The position numbers and the translations under genes are program-made. Positions 1-10,329 of a DNA stretch of 64,000 nucleotides are shown here, in pieces; position 1 is the first letter of the stretch; the number at the start of each line of letters is the position of its first letter. The notes below the pieces were generated by a model. That model did not search any database, was not told where the DNA came from, and was given only the letters and a program-made list of their open reading frames with translations. The stretch lies in contig NZ_VVIW01000002.1 of NCBI RefSeq assembly GCF_011682045.1, positions 62,001-126,000 of the forward strand, read 5' to 3'. The DNA is from Massilia aquatica. Lineage in GTDB: Bacteria; Pseudomonadota; Gammaproteobacteria; Burkholderiales; Burkholderiaceae_D.

Positions 1-70
1 CCGAGAAGTGATGTTGTTGATTTTGGCAGTGGCGTGACCGTATCGGAATCGCGACTGCTAACCTTAAAAC

Positions 71-151
71 CGTCTTTCCCGCGCAGGCGGGAATCCATAG
101 CACCATCGATGAGCGTAGGTGCTATGGATTCCCGCCTGCGCGGGAACGACG
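71..151. repeat. Long inverted repeat (REP-like hairpin)
   Basis: The two arms, 71-104 and 118-151, are reverse complements over 34 bases with a single mismatch, around a 13-base loop. The core of the arm reads TTCCCGCGCAGGCGGGAATC. A second, less perfect copy lies at 9688-9779 with the same outer sequence, so this is a dispersed element and not a unique terminator. It sits directly upstream of phoR. It could terminate transcription from the left or be a REP/BIME-like mobile hairpin. Confidence 0.8.
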
Positions 152-188
152 GGCTGTACCCTGGATTTACAAGGACACCCCCCGCAAC

Positions 189-1469
189 ATGAACCCCAAA
201 CTGCTGTTCTGGATCCCCGCACTGCTGCGCATGAGTTTCATCCTGCTTGGCGCGGGCGTGTTCTGGTGGCTGTTCGGGCTAGTCTACGGCCTGGCCGTCG
301 CCTTTTTGTCCGTCTTCGTCCTGCTGTTCATCCAGCTTTCCTACCTGCACCAGCTGGGCAACTGGCTGGACGACCCGCATTCCGGCAAACTGCCCGACGG
401 CTGGGGTTCCTGGACCAATATCTTTTCGCGCCTGTACCGCCTGCGCCGCGACGACGAGCGCAACCAGGCCGAATTGACCGAATGGCTGGCCCGCTTCCGC
501 CAGGCCATGCACCTGCTGCCCGACGGCGTGGCCATCATGGACGACGTGCTGTTCCTCGAATGGTGCAACCCGGCCGCCGAACGCCACCTGGGCCTGACCC
601 TGGAGCGCGACAAGGGCATGCGCGTCACCAACCTGATCCGCCATCCGGATTTCATCGACTACATCATTCTCGGCCGCTACGAAAACCCGCTGACCCTGAG
701 TTTCCGCGACCGCAAGCTGATCTGCCAGATCATCCCGTTCGAAAACCGGCGCCAGATCCTGGTCACGCACGACGCCACCGAAACCCAGCGTATCGAGGAA
801 ATGCGGCGCGACTTCATCGCCAACGCCTCGCACGAGCTGCGCACGCCGCTGACGGTGATCGTGGGCTTTCTCGAAATCGCGTCGAGCGAAATGAACCTCG
901 ACCCCGACACCCGCATGTCGCACCTGAAGCTGATGACCGAGCAGGGCCACCGCATGCAGCGCCTGATCGAAGACATGCTGACGTTGTCGCGCCTGGAATC
1001 GATGGATTACCCGCTGCGCAGCGAATCGGTCGATATTGCCGCGCTGATGGAACAGGTGGTGCAGGAGGCGAGGGCGCTGTCTGGCGGCAAGCACCAGATC
1101 ACGTCGAGCGTGAACGGGCCGAACATCATGGGCAATGCGGAAGAGTTGCGCAGCGCCTTCGGCAACCTGGCCTCGAACGCGGTGCGCTACACGCCGCCGG
1201 GCGGCACCGTGCACCTGGCCTGGCAGATGGGGCCGGACGGACCGCAGTTCGTGGCCACCGATACCGGCATTGGCATCGACCAGAAGCACATTGCGCGCCT
1301 GACCGAACGTTTTTATCGGGTCGACAAGAGCCGCTCGCGCGAAACCCAGGGCACCGGGCTGGGCCTGGCGATCGTCAAGCACGTGCTGCTGCGCCATGGC
1401 GGCAGCCTGACCATCAAGTCGGAAGCGGGCAAGGGCAGCAGTTTCATTGCATCGCTGCCGGGGACGTAA
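189..1469 (+). CDS. phoR: Phosphate regulon sensor histidine kinase PhoR
   Basis: This 426-aa protein is an inner-membrane sensor kinase. Two adjoining hydrophobic segments fill residues 14-53, followed by a PAS-like segment at about 95-195. The phosphoacceptor site HELRTPL is at 214-220 (His215), and the C-terminal ATPase domain shows the N box (NLASNAVRYT), DTGIGI and GTGLGLAIV. This short-membrane-anchor plus PAS layout is typical of PhoR, which phosphorylates PhoB when phosphate is scarce. The usual partner phoB would lie left of the window. Other PAS-containing kinases share the layout, so the name rests on domain order and overall similarity. Confidence 0.85.
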   Translation: MNPKLLFWIPALLRMSFILLGAGVFWWLFGLVYGLAVAFLSVFVLLFIQLSYLHQLGNWLDDPHSGKLPDGWGSWTNIFSRLYRLRRDDERNQAELTEWLARFRQAMHLLPDGVAIMDDVLFLEWCNPAAERHLGLTLERDKGMRVTNLIRHPDFIDYIILGRYENPLTLSFRDRKLICQIIPFENRRQILVTHDATETQRIEEMRRDFIANASHELRTPLTVIVGFLEIASSEMNLDPDTRMSHLKLMTEQGHRMQRLIEDMLTLSRLESMDYPLRSESVDIAALMEQVVQEARALSGGKHQITSSVNGPNIMGNAEELRSAFGNLASNAVRYTPPGGTVHLAWQMGPDGPQFVATDTGIGIDQKHIARLTERFYRVDKSRSRETQGTGLGLAIVKHVLLRHGGSLTIKSEAGKGSSFIASLPGT

Positions 1470-1557
1470 GAAATGCGTTGAAACAAGCTTGCCTCACGGC
1501 GGCTCCAGGTTCCCGGGAGCAGGTACAATCGTGGTCTTCGCTTCTTTGACGACCATT

Positions 1558-2469
1558 ATGTTCACCAAACGCCGTTCCCTGATCGCCCTCGCCGTGTTGC
1601 TCGCCGGCTGCGGCACCACCACTCCTCCCGCCCCCAAGCCGGCCGCCGTGCTGCAACCGGCCGCCGCCGCTATTCCCAAGAAAATCCGCATCGGCCTGGC
1701 CCTGGGTGGCGGCGCCGCGCGTGGCTTCGCCCATATCGGCGTGATCAAGGCGCTCGAAGCGCAGGGCATTTATGCCGATGTCGTGGTCGGCACCAGCGCC
1801 GGCAGCGTGGTCGGCGCCATGTATGCCGCCGGCAACGATGGCTTTGCCCTGCAAAAGACTGCCATGGAAATGGACGAGGCCGAAATCTCGGACTGGGCCA
1901 TGCCGCTGTTCGGCAAGTCGTCGGGCGTGCTCAAGGGCGACGCCTTGCAGAATTACGTGAACAAGGCCGTCAAGAACCTGCCGATCGAAAAGCTCAAGAT
2001 TCCGTTCGGCGCCGTCGCGACCGACCTCAACAACGGCCAGCCGATCCTGTTCAGGCGCGGCAACACGGGGCAGGCGGTGCGCGCGTCCTCGTCCGTGCCG
2101 AGCGTGTTCCAGCCGGTGCGCATCGGCGACCGCTCGTACGTCGATGGCGGCCTGGTGGCGCCGGTGCCGGTGCGCTTTGCGCGTGAAATGGGCGCCGATT
2201 TCATTATCGCCGTTAATATTTCGAGCCAGACCGACGCGCAGGCGGCCGTCAGCTCGCTGGAAGTGCTGATGCAGACCTTCGCCATCATGGGCCAGCGCCT
2301 CAATCACTACGAGCTCAAGGATGCCGACATCGTCATCTCGCCCTCCCTGCCCAAGATGGGCAGCAATGATTTTGCCAGCCGCAACCGCGCCATCCTGGCC
2401 GGCGAGCAGGCGGCCGCAGCGGTCATGCCGCAGATCAAGGCCAAGCTCAAGGCGCGCCAGCAGTCATAA
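1558..2469 (+). CDS. Patatin-like phospholipase lipoprotein (RssA family)
   Basis: This 303-aa protein begins with a lipoprotein signal: two Arg after MFTK, a hydrophobic run, then LAGC with the lipidated Cys at 18. A Pro/Ala linker leads to a patatin domain with the oxyanion loop GGGAARG (about 50-56), the nucleophile motif GTSAG (Ser80) and the DGG motif (Asp196), so the Ser-Asp dyad is intact. The start at 1558 was chosen because it places the lipobox correctly; upstream in-frame codons overlap the end of phoR. The likely role is hydrolysis of acyl esters at the membrane; the substrate is unknown. Confidence 0.85.
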   Translation: MFTKRRSLIALAVLLAGCGTTTPPAPKPAAVLQPAAAAIPKKIRIGLALGGGAARGFAHIGVIKALEAQGIYADVVVGTSAGSVVGAMYAAGNDGFALQKTAMEMDEAEISDWAMPLFGKSSGVLKGDALQNYVNKAVKNLPIEKLKIPFGAVATDLNNGQPILFRRGNTGQAVRASSSVPSVFQPVRIGDRSYVDGGLVAPVPVRFAREMGADFIIAVNISSQTDAQAAVSSLEVLMQTFAIMGQRLNHYELKDADIVISPSLPKMGSNDFASRNRAILAGEQAAAAVMPQIKAKLKARQQS

Positions 2470-2546
2470 AGGCTATAGCCATTCCAATATCGGCAGGCGG
2501 CGTGCTTGCCGTAAAATTGCCCGCATTAATCAACTGGGATATCAAC

Positions 2547-2954
2547 ATGCCATCGAAACCGTACCTGAACTTTGCCGACGTCCAGAAAATCGCCACCGCC
2601 GCGCACGCCGAAGCCGTGGCCAACAACTGGGCGGTGACCATCGCCATCTGCGACGATGGCGGCCACCTGCTGTCGCTGCAGCGCCTCGATGGCGCCGCGC
2701 CATTGTCATCGCACATCGCGCCATCGAAAGCCAAGACGGCGGCGTTGGGCCGGCGCGAGAGCAAGGTCTATGAAGACATCATCAACAACGGCCGCACCGC
2801 CTTCCTGACGGTGCCCTTCGTCGAAGGCATGTTGGAGGGCGGCGTGCCGGTGATCGTGGACGGTCACGTGATCGGCGCCGTCGGCGTGTCGGGCGTGAAA
2901 TCGGACCAGGATGCGCAGATCGCCAAGGCCGGTATCGCCGCACTGGCGCAATAA
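2547..2954 (+). CDS. GlcG/HbpS family heme-binding-like protein
   Basis: A 135-aa single-domain protein. The pattern CDDGGHLLSLQRLDGA, followed by SKAKTAA and a Gly-rich GGVPVIVDGHVIGAVGVSG, is characteristic of the GlcG/HbpS (DUF336) fold, whose members bind heme or degradation products or sit in glycolate and other catabolic loci. There is no signal peptide from the chosen start; an upstream in-frame codon would add 15 residues lacking family similarity. The physiological ligand cannot be read from the sequence. Confidence 0.75.
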   Translation: MPSKPYLNFADVQKIATAAHAEAVANNWAVTIAICDDGGHLLSLQRLDGAAPLSSHIAPSKAKTAALGRRESKVYEDIINNGRTAFLTVPFVEGMLEGGVPVIVDGHVIGAVGVSGVKSDQDAQIAKAGIAALAQ

Positions 2955-3049
2955 ATCGGGCGTCAGCCGATCCTATCGGGTTTGCGCGGCCGCTCTGCTC
3001 GCGACAGAAGCGGGCCCGGCACCGGCGCCTGACTATTCAAAGGACTGCA

Positions 3050-3445
3050 ATGAGTGCGATGTGCAAGGTGTCGCTGGCGTCGTTTGCCATGGTTTGCATG
3101 CTCGGCAGTAGCAGCGCCATGGCGACCGGCAACGCCGGCCTCGACCGGCGGGCCGCGGCCGGCGCGAGCAGGCCCGGGGCCGCTGACGAGGCCGGCGCGC
3201 TGGTGCGCGGACGCAAGGTGTACGACGAATCATGCATGGTCTGTCATGCGACCGCGATTGCCAATGCGCCACGCCCGACCGACCGGCCTGCTTGGGAGGC
3301 GCGCAACAAACAAGGTTTCGAGGTGCTGGTACGGCACGCGACCGACGGCTTCCGGGCGCATCCGCCCAAAGGGGGCGCGCCGGCGCTGTCGGGCGACGCG
3401 GTGCGCGACGCGGTGTTTTACATGAGCTCGGGCCGAGCGAAGTGA
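3050..3445 (+). CDS. Small periplasmic cytochrome c (c5-like)
   Basis: This 131-aa protein has an N-terminal signal sequence ending near MATG (about residue 26), one heme-attachment motif CMVCH (Cys62, Cys65, His66) and a C-terminal YMSS whose Met125 is the probable sixth heme ligand. It resembles the single-heme cytochrome c5/c555 class with the short GAPALSGDAVRDAVFYM helix. It would carry electrons in the periplasm. Its partner is not evident from the neighbours, which are unrelated. Confidence 0.82.
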   Translation: MSAMCKVSLASFAMVCMLGSSSAMATGNAGLDRRAAAGASRPGAADEAGALVRGRKVYDESCMVCHATAIANAPRPTDRPAWEARNKQGFEVLVRHATDGFRAHPPKGGAPALSGDAVRDAVFYMSSGRAK

Positions 3446-3497
3446 TCGCCGGCACTCTGCCGCCAAAGCGGCATTCCACTCCGGTCTGAGCCTGCGC

Positions 3498-3911
3498 TCA
3501 GGCGTGAATCAGCGGCCCCGCAGGCGCGGAATCGACCGCATTGGTGCGTTCCAGCCACGCCATCAGCAGGTCCATGTCGCGCACCTCGATTTCGGGTCCC
3601 TGCACGAAGCCTACCTGCGCCAGGTTGCTGGCGTCGCACACCAGCTTGTTAACAGTGGGCGAGAGTTCGACCATTCTGCCGTACGCCTTCCACACCTTGC
3701 TTTCCCATTTGTGCAGGCTTGAATCGTTAAAGCGGTTGTTTTCGAAGTAGACGGTGACCGAGCCGTCGCTGTTGCCGAAGCCGACCATGCCCGAGCCGTT
3801 TTTCAGCATCTCCTTGACTGCGTCTTCCGCGTTAATCTTGGGCACGAATACGGCTGCCCGCCCGCCCGGGTTGGGGCGCTCCATCGGCGTATCTCTTCCA
3901 AACGTAGACAT
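3498..3911 (-). CDS. Hypothetical protein, 137 aa
   Basis: I do not recognise this family. The start at 3911 is preceded by AGGAAAT at suitable spacing, which favours it over an upstream in-frame Met 15 codons earlier. The protein is soluble, with no signal peptide or membrane segment. It contains a Gly-rich GSGMVGFGNSDGSVTVYFEN stretch (roughly 35-54) and a C-terminal acidic helix. It lies convergent to the cytochrome c gene and divergent from carA. Confidence 0.7.
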   Translation of the reverse strand: MSTFGRDTPMERPNPGGRAAVFVPKINAEDAVKEMLKNGSGMVGFGNSDGSVTVYFENNRFNDSSLHKWESKVWKAYGRMVELSPTVNKLVCDASNLAQVGFVQGPEIEVRDMDLLMAWLERTNAVDSAPAGPLIHA

Positions 3912-4024
3912 AATCACATTTCCTGGTAAATGGTTTGCCGGAGGATGCTCTCTCAAATGTATAGAGGACGGTTGGCGATGTCCAGTAAAAGCGCGAAAAG
4001 CGATGCAAATGCGCCCGCCGGCGA

Positions 4025-4053
4025 TTGCCGGAAAGCCCGCGTTGCGCTATAAT
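4025..4053 (+). promoter_or_regulatory. Putative sigma70 promoter of carAB
   Basis: A perfect -10 box TATAAT (4048-4053) is preceded at 17 bases by TTGCCG (4025-4030), which matches four of six -35 positions. Transcription from here would give a leader of about 145 bases before carA, long enough for pyrimidine- or arginine-responsive control. I see no hairpin followed by a T-run in the leader that would mark an attenuator. Confidence 0.6.
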
Positions 4054-4204
4054 TTGGAGGTTTAGCCATTCATACACCTACCGTAGCGACTACCCACACT
4101 CCCTCATTCAAAATGACACCATCCCCCTGAGCGCCAAGCGCACCGGGAACCATGGTCGTCGGTCTGACGTGGCGCAGCTACGGTAACTTTATCAGGAGTT
4201 GCCC

Positions 4205-5368
4205 TTGCCGCCATTTTTTTCTGGCCCCGCCGTTCCAGCCATCCTGGCTCTCGCCGATGGAACGATATTTAAAGGTATTTCCATTGGCGCCGCCGGCCAT
4301 ACTACCGGGGAAGTCGTGTTCAACACGGCCATGACCGGTTATCAGGAAATCCTGACCGATCCAAGCTATTCGCGCCAACTGGTCACGCTGACCTATCCGC
4401 ATATTGGCAATACGGGCGTCAATCCGGAAGATGTCGAGGCAAGCAAGGTCCACGCCGCAGGGCTGATCATCCGTGACCTGCCGCTGCTGGCATCGAACTT
4501 CCGTTCGACCCAGTCGCTGTCCGATTACCTTAAAGCCGAAAACATCGTCGCCATCTCCGGCATCGACACCCGCAAGCTCACCCGCCTGTTGCGCGAAAAG
4601 GGCGCGCAGGGCGGCGCCATTTTGGTCGGCACGCAGGGCAACGAGCCTTCGCAGGTGCAGGCGCTGGAACTGGCGCGTTCGTTCCCGGGCCTGGCCGGCA
4701 TGGACCTGGCCAAGGTGGTCTCGACCAGCGCCGCCTACGAATTCACCGAGACCGAATGGAAACTCGGCCAGGGCTACGGCAAGCTGACCGACCCTACATT
4801 TCATGTCGTCGCCTTCGACTACGGCGTCAAGCGCAACATCCTGCGCATGCTGACCGAACGTGGCTGCAAAGTGACAGTGCTGCCGGCCCAGTCCAGCGCC
4901 GCCGATGCGCTGGCGTTGAACCCGGACGGGATTTTTCTCGCCAACGGCCCGGGCGACCCGGAACCGTGCGACTACGCGATCGCGGCCAGCCGCGAGCTGA
5001 TCGAGCGCGGCATCCCGACCTTCGGCATCTGCCTCGGTCACCAGATCATGGCGCTCGCTTCCGGCGCGCGCACGCTCAAGATGAAGTTCGGCCACCACGG
5101 CGCCAATCACCCGGTGCAGGATCTCGATTCGCGCAAGGTGATGATCACCTCGCAGAACCACGGTTTCGCGGTCGACGCGCAAACCCTGCCTGCCAACTGC
5201 CGCGTGACCCACGTATCGCTGTTCGACGGCTCGCTGCAGGGCTTCGCCCGCCTTGATAAGCCGGCCTTCTGCTTCCAGGGCCACCCTGAAGCGTCGCCGG
5301 GCCCGAACGATGTAGCTTACCTGTTTGACCGCTTCATCAGCCTGATGCAAGCCGCGGAGAAAAATTAA
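4205..5368 (+). CDS. carA: Carbamoyl-phosphate synthase small subunit
   Basis: A 387-aa glutamine amidotransferase subunit that hydrolyses glutamine and passes ammonia to CarB for carbamoyl phosphate, the precursor of arginine and pyrimidines. The N-terminal CarA domain ([14 protein letters not shown]) is followed by a class I amidotransferase domain with the nucleophile in GICLGHQ (Cys276) and the His-Glu pair in GHPEASPGP near the end. The start is a TTG: AGGAG at 4194-4198 is six bases before the TTG at 4205, whereas the TTG at 4199 abuts the ribosome site. One base separates it from carB. Confidence 0.95.
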   Translation: MPPFFSGPAVPAILALADGTIFKGISIGAAGHTTGEVVFNTAMTGYQEILTDPSYSRQLVTLTYPHIGNTGVNPEDVEASKVHAAGLIIRDLPLLASNFRSTQSLSDYLKAENIVAISGIDTRKLTRLLREKGAQGGAILVGTQGNEPSQVQALELARSFPGLAGMDLAKVVSTSAAYEFTETEWKLGQGYGKLTDPTFHVVAFDYGVKRNILRMLTERGCKVTVLPAQSSAADALALNPDGIFLANGPGDPEPCDYAIAASRELIERGIPTFGICLGHQIMALASGARTLKMKFGHHGANHPVQDLDSRKVMITSQNHGFAVDAQTLPANCRVTHVSLFDGSLQGFARLDKPAFCFQGHPEASPGPNDVAYLFDRFISLMQAAEKN

Positions 5369-5369
5369 T

Positions 5370-8300
5370 ATGCCAAAGCGTAGTGACATTAAAAGTATTC
5401 TGATTATTGGCGCAGGCCCGATCATCATCGGCCAGGCTTGCGAGTTCGATTATTCCGGCGCCCAGGCGTGCAAGGCGCTGCGCGAGGAGGGCTATAAAGT
5501 CATCCTCGTCAACAGCAACCCGGCGACCATCATGACCGACCCGGAAATGGCGGACGTGACCTACATCGAGCCGATCACGTGGAAGGTCGTCGAGCGCATC
5601 ATCGCCAAGGAGCGTCCCGACGCGATCCTGCCGACCATGGGCGGCCAGACCGCGCTCAACTGCGCGCTCGACCTGCACAACAACGGCGTGCTCAAACAGT
5701 ACAACGTGGAACTGATCGGCGCCTCGCCGGAAGCCATCGACAAGGCCGAAGACCGCTCCAAGTTCAAGGAAGCGATGACCAAGATCGGTCTCGGTTCGGC
5801 GCGTTCCGGCGTGGCCCACTCGATGGAAGAATCGTGGGTCGTGCAGCGCGAGATGGGTTTCCCGACCATCATCCGTCCATCGTTCACCATGGGTGGCACG
5901 GGCGGGGGCATCGCCTACAACGAAGAAGAATTCGAGACCATCTGCAAGCGCGGCCTGGAAGCGTCGCCGACCAAGGAACTGCTGATTGAAGAGTCCCTGA
6001 TCGGCTGGAAAGAGTACGAGATGGAAGTGGTGCGCGACAAGGCGGACAACTGCATCATCATCTGCTCGATCGAAAACCTGGACGCCATGGGCGTGCATAC
6101 CGGCGACTCGATCACCGTGGCGCCGGCCCAGACCCTGACCGACAAGGAATACCAGATCATGCGTAACGCCTCCTTGGCGGTGCTGCGCGAGATCGGCGTC
6201 GACACGGGTGGTTCGAACGTGCAGTTCGCGATCAACCCCGCTGACGGCCGCATGATCGTCATCGAAATGAATCCGCGCGTCTCGCGTTCGTCCGCGCTGG
6301 CCTCGAAAGCGACCGGTTTCCCGATCGCCAAAATCGCGGCCAAGCTGGCGGTGGGCTTCACGCTCGACGAACTGCGCAACGAGATCACCGGCGGCGCCAC
6401 CCCGGCCTCGTTCGAACCGTCGATCGACTACGTCGTGGTCAAGATCCCGCGCTTCACGTTCGAAAAATTCCCCGCTGCCGACCATCACCTGACCACCCAG
6501 ATGAAGTCCGTCGGTGAAGTCATGGCGATCGGCCGCACCTTCCAGGAATCGTTCCAGAAGGCCCTGCGCGGTTTGGAAGTCGGCGTCGATGGCCTGAATG
6601 AAAAAACGCGCGACCGCGAAAAGATCGAAGAAGAACTGGGCGAGCCGGGTCCCGACCGCATCTGGTACGTGGGCGATGCGTTTGCCCAGGGCTTCACGCT
6701 GGAAGAAGTGCATCAGCTGACCCACATCGATCCGTGGTTCCTGGTGCAGATCAAGGAAATCGTCGACATCGAACTGTGGCTCGACAACCAAAAGCTCGAA
6801 GCCATCGACAAGCCGACCCTGTACAAATTGAAGCAAAAAGGCTTCTCGGACCGCCGTCTGGCATTCCTGTTGCACACGACCGACAAAGTCGTGCGCGAGA
6901 CGCGCCATGCGATGGGCATCCGTCCGGTGTACAAGCGGGTTGACACCTGCGCGGCCGAATTTTCGACCGACACCGCGTACATGTACTCGACCTATGACGA
7001 AGAGTGCGAGTCCAACCCGAGCGACAAGAAAAAAATCATGGTGCTGGGCGGTGGCCCGAACCGCATCGGCCAGGGTATCGAATTCGATTACTGCTGCGTG
7101 CACGCGGCGCTGGCAATGCGCGAAGACGGCTACGAGACCATCATGGTCAACTGCAACCCGGAAACCGTGTCGACCGACTACGATACCTCGGACCGCCTGT
7201 ACTTCGAGTCGCTGACCCTGGAAGACGTGCTGGAGATCGTCGCCATCGAAAAACCGGTTGGCGTAATCGTGCAGTACGGCGGCCAGACGCCGTTGAAGCT
7301 CGCGCTCGACCTGGAGGCGAACGGCGTGCCGATCATCGGCACCTCGCCCGACATGATCGACGCGGCCGAAGACCGCGAACGCTTCCAGCAGATGCTGCAA
7401 AAAATGGGCCTGCGCCAGCCGCCTAACCGCACCGCGCGCACCGAGCCTGAAGCACTGGCGCTGGCGCAGGAAATCGGCTATCCGCTGGTGGTGCGTCCAT
7501 CGTATGTGCTGGGCGGGCGGGCGATGGAAATCGTGCACGAGCAGCGCGACCTGGAACGCTACATGCGCGAAGCGGTCAAGGTATCGCACGATTCGCCTGT
7601 GCTGCTGGACCGCTTCCTGAACGACGCGATTGAAGTGGACGTCGACTGCATCTCCGACGGCGAAACCACCTTCATCGGCGGCGTGATGGAGCACATCGAG
7701 CAGGCGGGCGTGCACTCGGGCGACTCGGCCTGTTCGCTGCCGCCGTATTCGCTCTCGCAAGAGACCATCGATGAACTCAAGCGCCAGACCTCGCTGATGG
7801 CCAAGGGACTGAACGTGATCGGCCTGATGAACGTGCAGTTCGCGATCCAGAAGACCGACGTCGATGGCGTGATGACCGACACGGTCTTTGTGCTGGAAGT
7901 GAACCCGCGTGCCTCGCGCACGGTGCCGTTTGTGTCGAAGGCGACCGGCCTGCAGCTGGCCAAGATTGCGGCGCGCTGCATGGTCGGCCAGACCCTCGCA
8001 TCGCAGGGCATCACGACCGAAGTCGTACCGCCGTTCTACAGCGTGAAGGAAGCCGTGTTCCCGTTCGTGAAATTCCCTGGCGTGGATACGATTCTCGGAC
8101 CCGAGATGAAGTCCACCGGTGAAGTCATGGGCGTGGGCATGACCTTCGGCGAAGCGTTCGTCAAGTCGCAGATGGGCGCCGGCGTCAAGCTGCCCGAATC
8201 GGGCAAGGTGTTCCTGTCGGTGAAGGGCTCGGACAAGCCGCGCGCGGTGAAAGTGGCGCGCGACTTGCAGTCGATGGGCTTCCAGGTCGTGGCCACCAAG

Positions 8301-8600
8301 GGCACGGCGGCGGTGATCACCGCGGCGGGCATTCCGTGCCAGGCCGTCAACAAGATGATCGAAGGCCGTCCGCACATTGTCGACATGATCAAGAACCACG
8401 AGATCGCGCTGGTGATCAACACGGTCGAAGAAAAACGCAGTGCGATTGTCGACTCGCGCCAGATCCGGATTTCAGCTTTGGCCGCGCGCGTGACGACATA
8501 CACTACAATAGCGGGTGCGGAGGCTGCGGTCGAAGGCATGCGTCATCTCGACGAGTTGCGGGTCTACGATTTACAAGGCCTGCATAAAACCTTAAACTAA
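5370..8600 (+). CDS. carB: Carbamoyl-phosphate synthase large subunit
   Basis: A 1076-aa protein of the usual family length. It contains the two homologous ATP-grasp halves: the first opens with [21 protein letters not shown], the second near residue 555 with [22 protein letters not shown]-terminal MGS-like allosteric domain (from about 940) includes the segment on aberrant transport of effectors, [12 protein letters not shown]. It is co-transcribed with carA, one base downstream. The protein combines bicarbonate, ammonia from CarA and two ATP. Nothing in the sequence suggests loss of function. Confidence 0.97.
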   Translation: MPKRSDIKSILIIGAGPIIIGQACEFDYSGAQACKALREEGYKVILVNSNPATIMTDPEMADVTYIEPITWKVVERIIAKERPDAILPTMGGQTALNCALDLHNNGVLKQYNVELIGASPEAIDKAEDRSKFKEAMTKIGLGSARSGVAHSMEESWVVQREMGFPTIIRPSFTMGGTGGGIAYNEEEFETICKRGLEASPTKELLIEESLIGWKEYEMEVVRDKADNCIIICSIENLDAMGVHTGDSITVAPAQTLTDKEYQIMRNASLAVLREIGVDTGGSNVQFAINPADGRMIVIEMNPRVSRSSALASKATGFPIAKIAAKLAVGFTLDELRNEITGGATPASFEPSIDYVVVKIPRFTFEKFPAADHHLTTQMKSVGEVMAIGRTFQESFQKALRGLEVGVDGLNEKTRDREKIEEELGEPGPDRIWYVGDAFAQGFTLEEVHQLTHIDPWFLVQIKEIVDIELWLDNQKLEAIDKPTLYKLKQKGFSDRRLAFLLHTTDKVVRETRHAMGIRPVYKRVDTCAAEFSTDTAYMYSTYDEECESNPSDKKKIMVLGGGPNRIGQGIEFDYCCVHAALAMREDGYETIMVNCNPETVSTDYDTSDRLYFESLTLEDVLEIVAIEKPVGVIVQYGGQTPLKLALDLEANGVPIIGTSPDMIDAAEDRERFQQMLQKMGLRQPPNRTARTEPEALALAQEIGYPLVVRPSYVLGGRAMEIVHEQRDLERYMREAVKVSHDSPVLLDRFLNDAIEVDVDCISDGETTFIGGVMEHIEQAGVHSGDSACSLPPYSLSQETIDELKRQTSLMAKGLNVIGLMNVQFAIQKTDVDGVMTDTVFVLEVNPRASRTVPFVSKATGLQLAKIAARCMVGQTLASQGITTEVVPPFYSVKEAVFPFVKFPGVDTILGPEMKSTGEVMGVGMTFGEAFVKSQMGAGVKLPESGKVFLSVKGSDKPRAVKVARDLQSMGFQVVATKGTAAVITAAGIPCQAVNKMIEGRPHIVDMIKNHEIALVINTVEEKRSAIVDSRQIRISALAARVTTYTTIAGAEAAVEGMRHLDELRVYDLQGLHKTLN

Positions 8601-8619
8601 GCGGCACGCAGTACCCCTG

Positions 8620-8668
8620 ACCACAGGGCGCGCGAAGGACATCCTCCATCGCGCGCCCTGTGGTTTTC
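8620..8668. terminator. Hairpin terminator between carB and greA
   Basis: The arms ACCACAGGGCGCGCGA (8620-8635) and TCGCGCGCCCTGTGGT (8649-8664) are perfectly complementary over 16 bases around a 13-base loop, followed by a short T-rich tract (TTTTCACTTTT, overlapping the arm end). It probably ends most carAB transcription before greA. Confidence 0.75.
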
Positions 8669-8695
8669 ACTTTTCAGTAGAAACGCGAATACGAC

Positions 8696-9175
8696 ATGAA
8701 CACATCTGTTCCACTTACCAAATACGGCGCCGAACTGCTCAAGGAAGAGCTGCATCAGCTCAAGACCAAGGAACGCCGCAGTGTGATCGACGCGATCGCC
8801 GAGGCGCGCTCGCATGGCGATTTGTCCGAGAACGCCGAATACGACGCCGCCAAGGAGCGCCAGGCATTCGTCGAAGGCCGCATCGCGGAGCTGGAAGGCA
8901 AATTGGGCGCCGCGCAGATCATCGATCCGACCACCCTGGACGCCGAAGGGCGCGTGGTGTTCGCCTCCACCGTCGACCTGGAAGACCTGGACAATGGCGC
9001 CAGGGTGACCTACCAGATCGTCGGCCTGGACGAAGCGGACCTGAAACTCAATAAAGTCTCGGTCACTTCGCCGATCGCGCGCGCCCTGATCGGCAAGTAC
9101 GCCGGCGACGTGGTCGAGGTGCAGGCGCCGTCCGGCCCGCGCGAATACGAAATCCTCGAAGTCAAGTACATCTAA
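8696..9175 (+). CDS. greA: Transcription elongation factor GreA
   Basis: A 159-aa protein with the canonical two-part structure: an N-terminal coiled coil carrying the [16 protein letters not shown] signature (about 41-56), whose acidic tip enters the RNA polymerase secondary channel to stimulate transcript cleavage, and a C-terminal FKBP-like domain ending [13 protein letters not shown]. The stop codon overlaps the next start by one base (TAATG). The carAB-greA order is common in betaproteobacteria. Confidence 0.97.
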   Translation: MNTSVPLTKYGAELLKEELHQLKTKERRSVIDAIAEARSHGDLSENAEYDAAKERQAFVEGRIAELEGKLGAAQIIDPTTLDAEGRVVFASTVDLEDLDNGARVTYQIVGLDEADLKLNKVSVTSPIARALIGKYAGDVVEVQAPSGPREYEILEVKYI

Positions 9176-9636
9176 TGTTGCTTGCGCGGGCGCTTGGACC
9201 CGCCCGCCTGCTGCTGGTAACGGCATGGGCGGGCAGTTTATGGACGATGGGCTACCTGGTGGCCCCGACCCTGTTCCGCACCCTGTCCGACAGTGTGCTG
9301 GCCGGGACCATTGCGGGCAGCATGTTCAGGACCGAAGCGATCGTGTCGCTGGTGTGCGGCGTGGGTTTGCTGGCCGTGCTGGCGCTGGACAAAGGTATCG
9401 ACGCTAAACGGCGTCGTTTGCTGGTGCTGGTGGTGGCGGGCATGCTGGCGCTACAGGCGGTCAGCAGCCTGGGGCTGGGGCCGATGATGGCGGCGCTCAA
9501 AGAGGCGGCGCCCGGCGGCGTGATGGAAGCGGCTACGCGCAAGCAGTTCGGCATGCTGCACGGGGTGTCGATGGTGTTGTATTTGACGCAGAGCGTGCTT
9601 GCGGCGGTGCTGGTGTTTAAGAACCCAAGGCCATAA
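9175..9636 (+). CDS. DUF4149 family inner-membrane protein
   Basis: A 153-aa hydrophobic protein with four predicted membrane segments (about 9-31, 43-69, 78-98 and 125-147). The N-terminal motif WAGSLWTMGYLVAPTLF and the late GMLHGVSMVLYL resemble the DUF4149 family, which often follows greA in betaproteobacteria. The start overlaps the greA stop by one base, suggesting translational coupling. Its function is unknown. Confidence 0.8.
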   Translation: MLLARALGPARLLLVTAWAGSLWTMGYLVAPTLFRTLSDSVLAGTIAGSMFRTEAIVSLVCGVGLLAVLALDKGIDAKRRRLLVLVVAGMLALQAVSSLGLGPMMAALKEAAPGGVMEAATRKQFGMLHGVSMVLYLTQSVLAAVLVFKNPRP

Positions 9637-9687
9637 GGTCCGGTTCCACTGTTTGCATCAAGACTAATTTGTTCCTGCCACTAACCT

Positions 9688-9779
9688 CGTCGTTCCCGCG
9701 CCAAGGCGGCCCTCGGCGGGAATCCATAGCACGTGTGATTTGAGGCGTGCTATGGGTTCCCGCCTGCGCGGGAACGACG
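9688..9779. repeat. Inverted repeat, second REP-like copy
   Basis: An imperfect hairpin whose right arm (GGGTTCCCGCCTGCGCGGGA and onward to 9779) matches the right arm of the element at 71-151. The left arm is interrupted by extra bases near 9700-9714. It lies between the convergent ends of the DUF4149 gene and yhbY, a typical site for a dispersed hairpin that can also end transcription from both sides. Confidence 0.75.
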
Positions 9780-9817
9780 CTGTAGAGGCAGGAACGGCAG
9801 TGTCGGCAACGCGGGGA

Positions 9818-10288
9818 TTATTTCCCCAGCGCGCCTTTCTTAGGGCTGGTCTGGCGCGGCTTGGCGCGCTTGATGGTGCCGCCTTCCGTCACACGCTCAT
9901 TACCCTTGATCATGACCTTGGTCACGGACGGGCGCTTGGTACCGCTTGCGCTCGCTTTAACAATGGTAACTTCGCGCATTCCTTTACCCGACTTGCCGCT
10001 GCGTTCTTTCACCACTTCCACTTTGGGACGGTAAATGACCAGCAGTTTGCCGATGTGTTGCACCGGAGCCGCATCGAGCTCGGTACAAATGTTCTCGTAG
10101 ATTTCAGCGCGCATGGCGCGGTCGTCGCCGAACACGCGGACCTTGATCAGGCCGTGCGAGTCGAGGCTGGCCGAGATCTCTTTGATCACGGCTGGCGTCA
10201 GACCCGCTTCGCCGATGATGACGACTGGCTTGAGCGCATGCGCTTCAGCGCGCAGTGCGCTGCGCTCGACGGGGGTAAGTTTTTGCAT
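9818..10288 (-). CDS. yhbY: YhbY-type ribosome-associated RNA-binding protein
   Basis: A 156-aa protein. Residues 1-95 form a CRS1-YhbY (CRM) domain, with the LKPVVIIGEAGLTPAVIKEI segment and the later GKLLVIYRP. YhbY binds pre-50S particles and assists ribosome assembly. A basic, low-complexity tail from about residue 96 extends it beyond the roughly 100 aa of the E. coli protein, as is usual in Oxalobacteraceae. It is divergent from rlmE with only 41 bases between starts, the conserved arrangement for these two rRNA-related genes. Confidence 0.9.
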   Translation of the reverse strand: MQKLTPVERSALRAEAHALKPVVIIGEAGLTPAVIKEISASLDSHGLIKVRVFGDDRAMRAEIYENICTELDAAPVQHIGKLLVIYRPKVEVVKERSGKSGKGMREVTIVKASASGTKRPSVTKVMIKGNERVTEGGTIKRAKPRQTSPKKGALGK

Positions 10289-10329
10289 AATATTTTTAGA
10301 TAATCCTTTAAAAGCAGTATTCTACGCGA

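Noticed and set aside
5337-8399. Open minus-strand frame of about 1000 codons across carB
   Set aside because: It is antisense to a clearly functional carB, has no family pattern, and such shadow frames are expected in DNA with strong third-position G/C bias.
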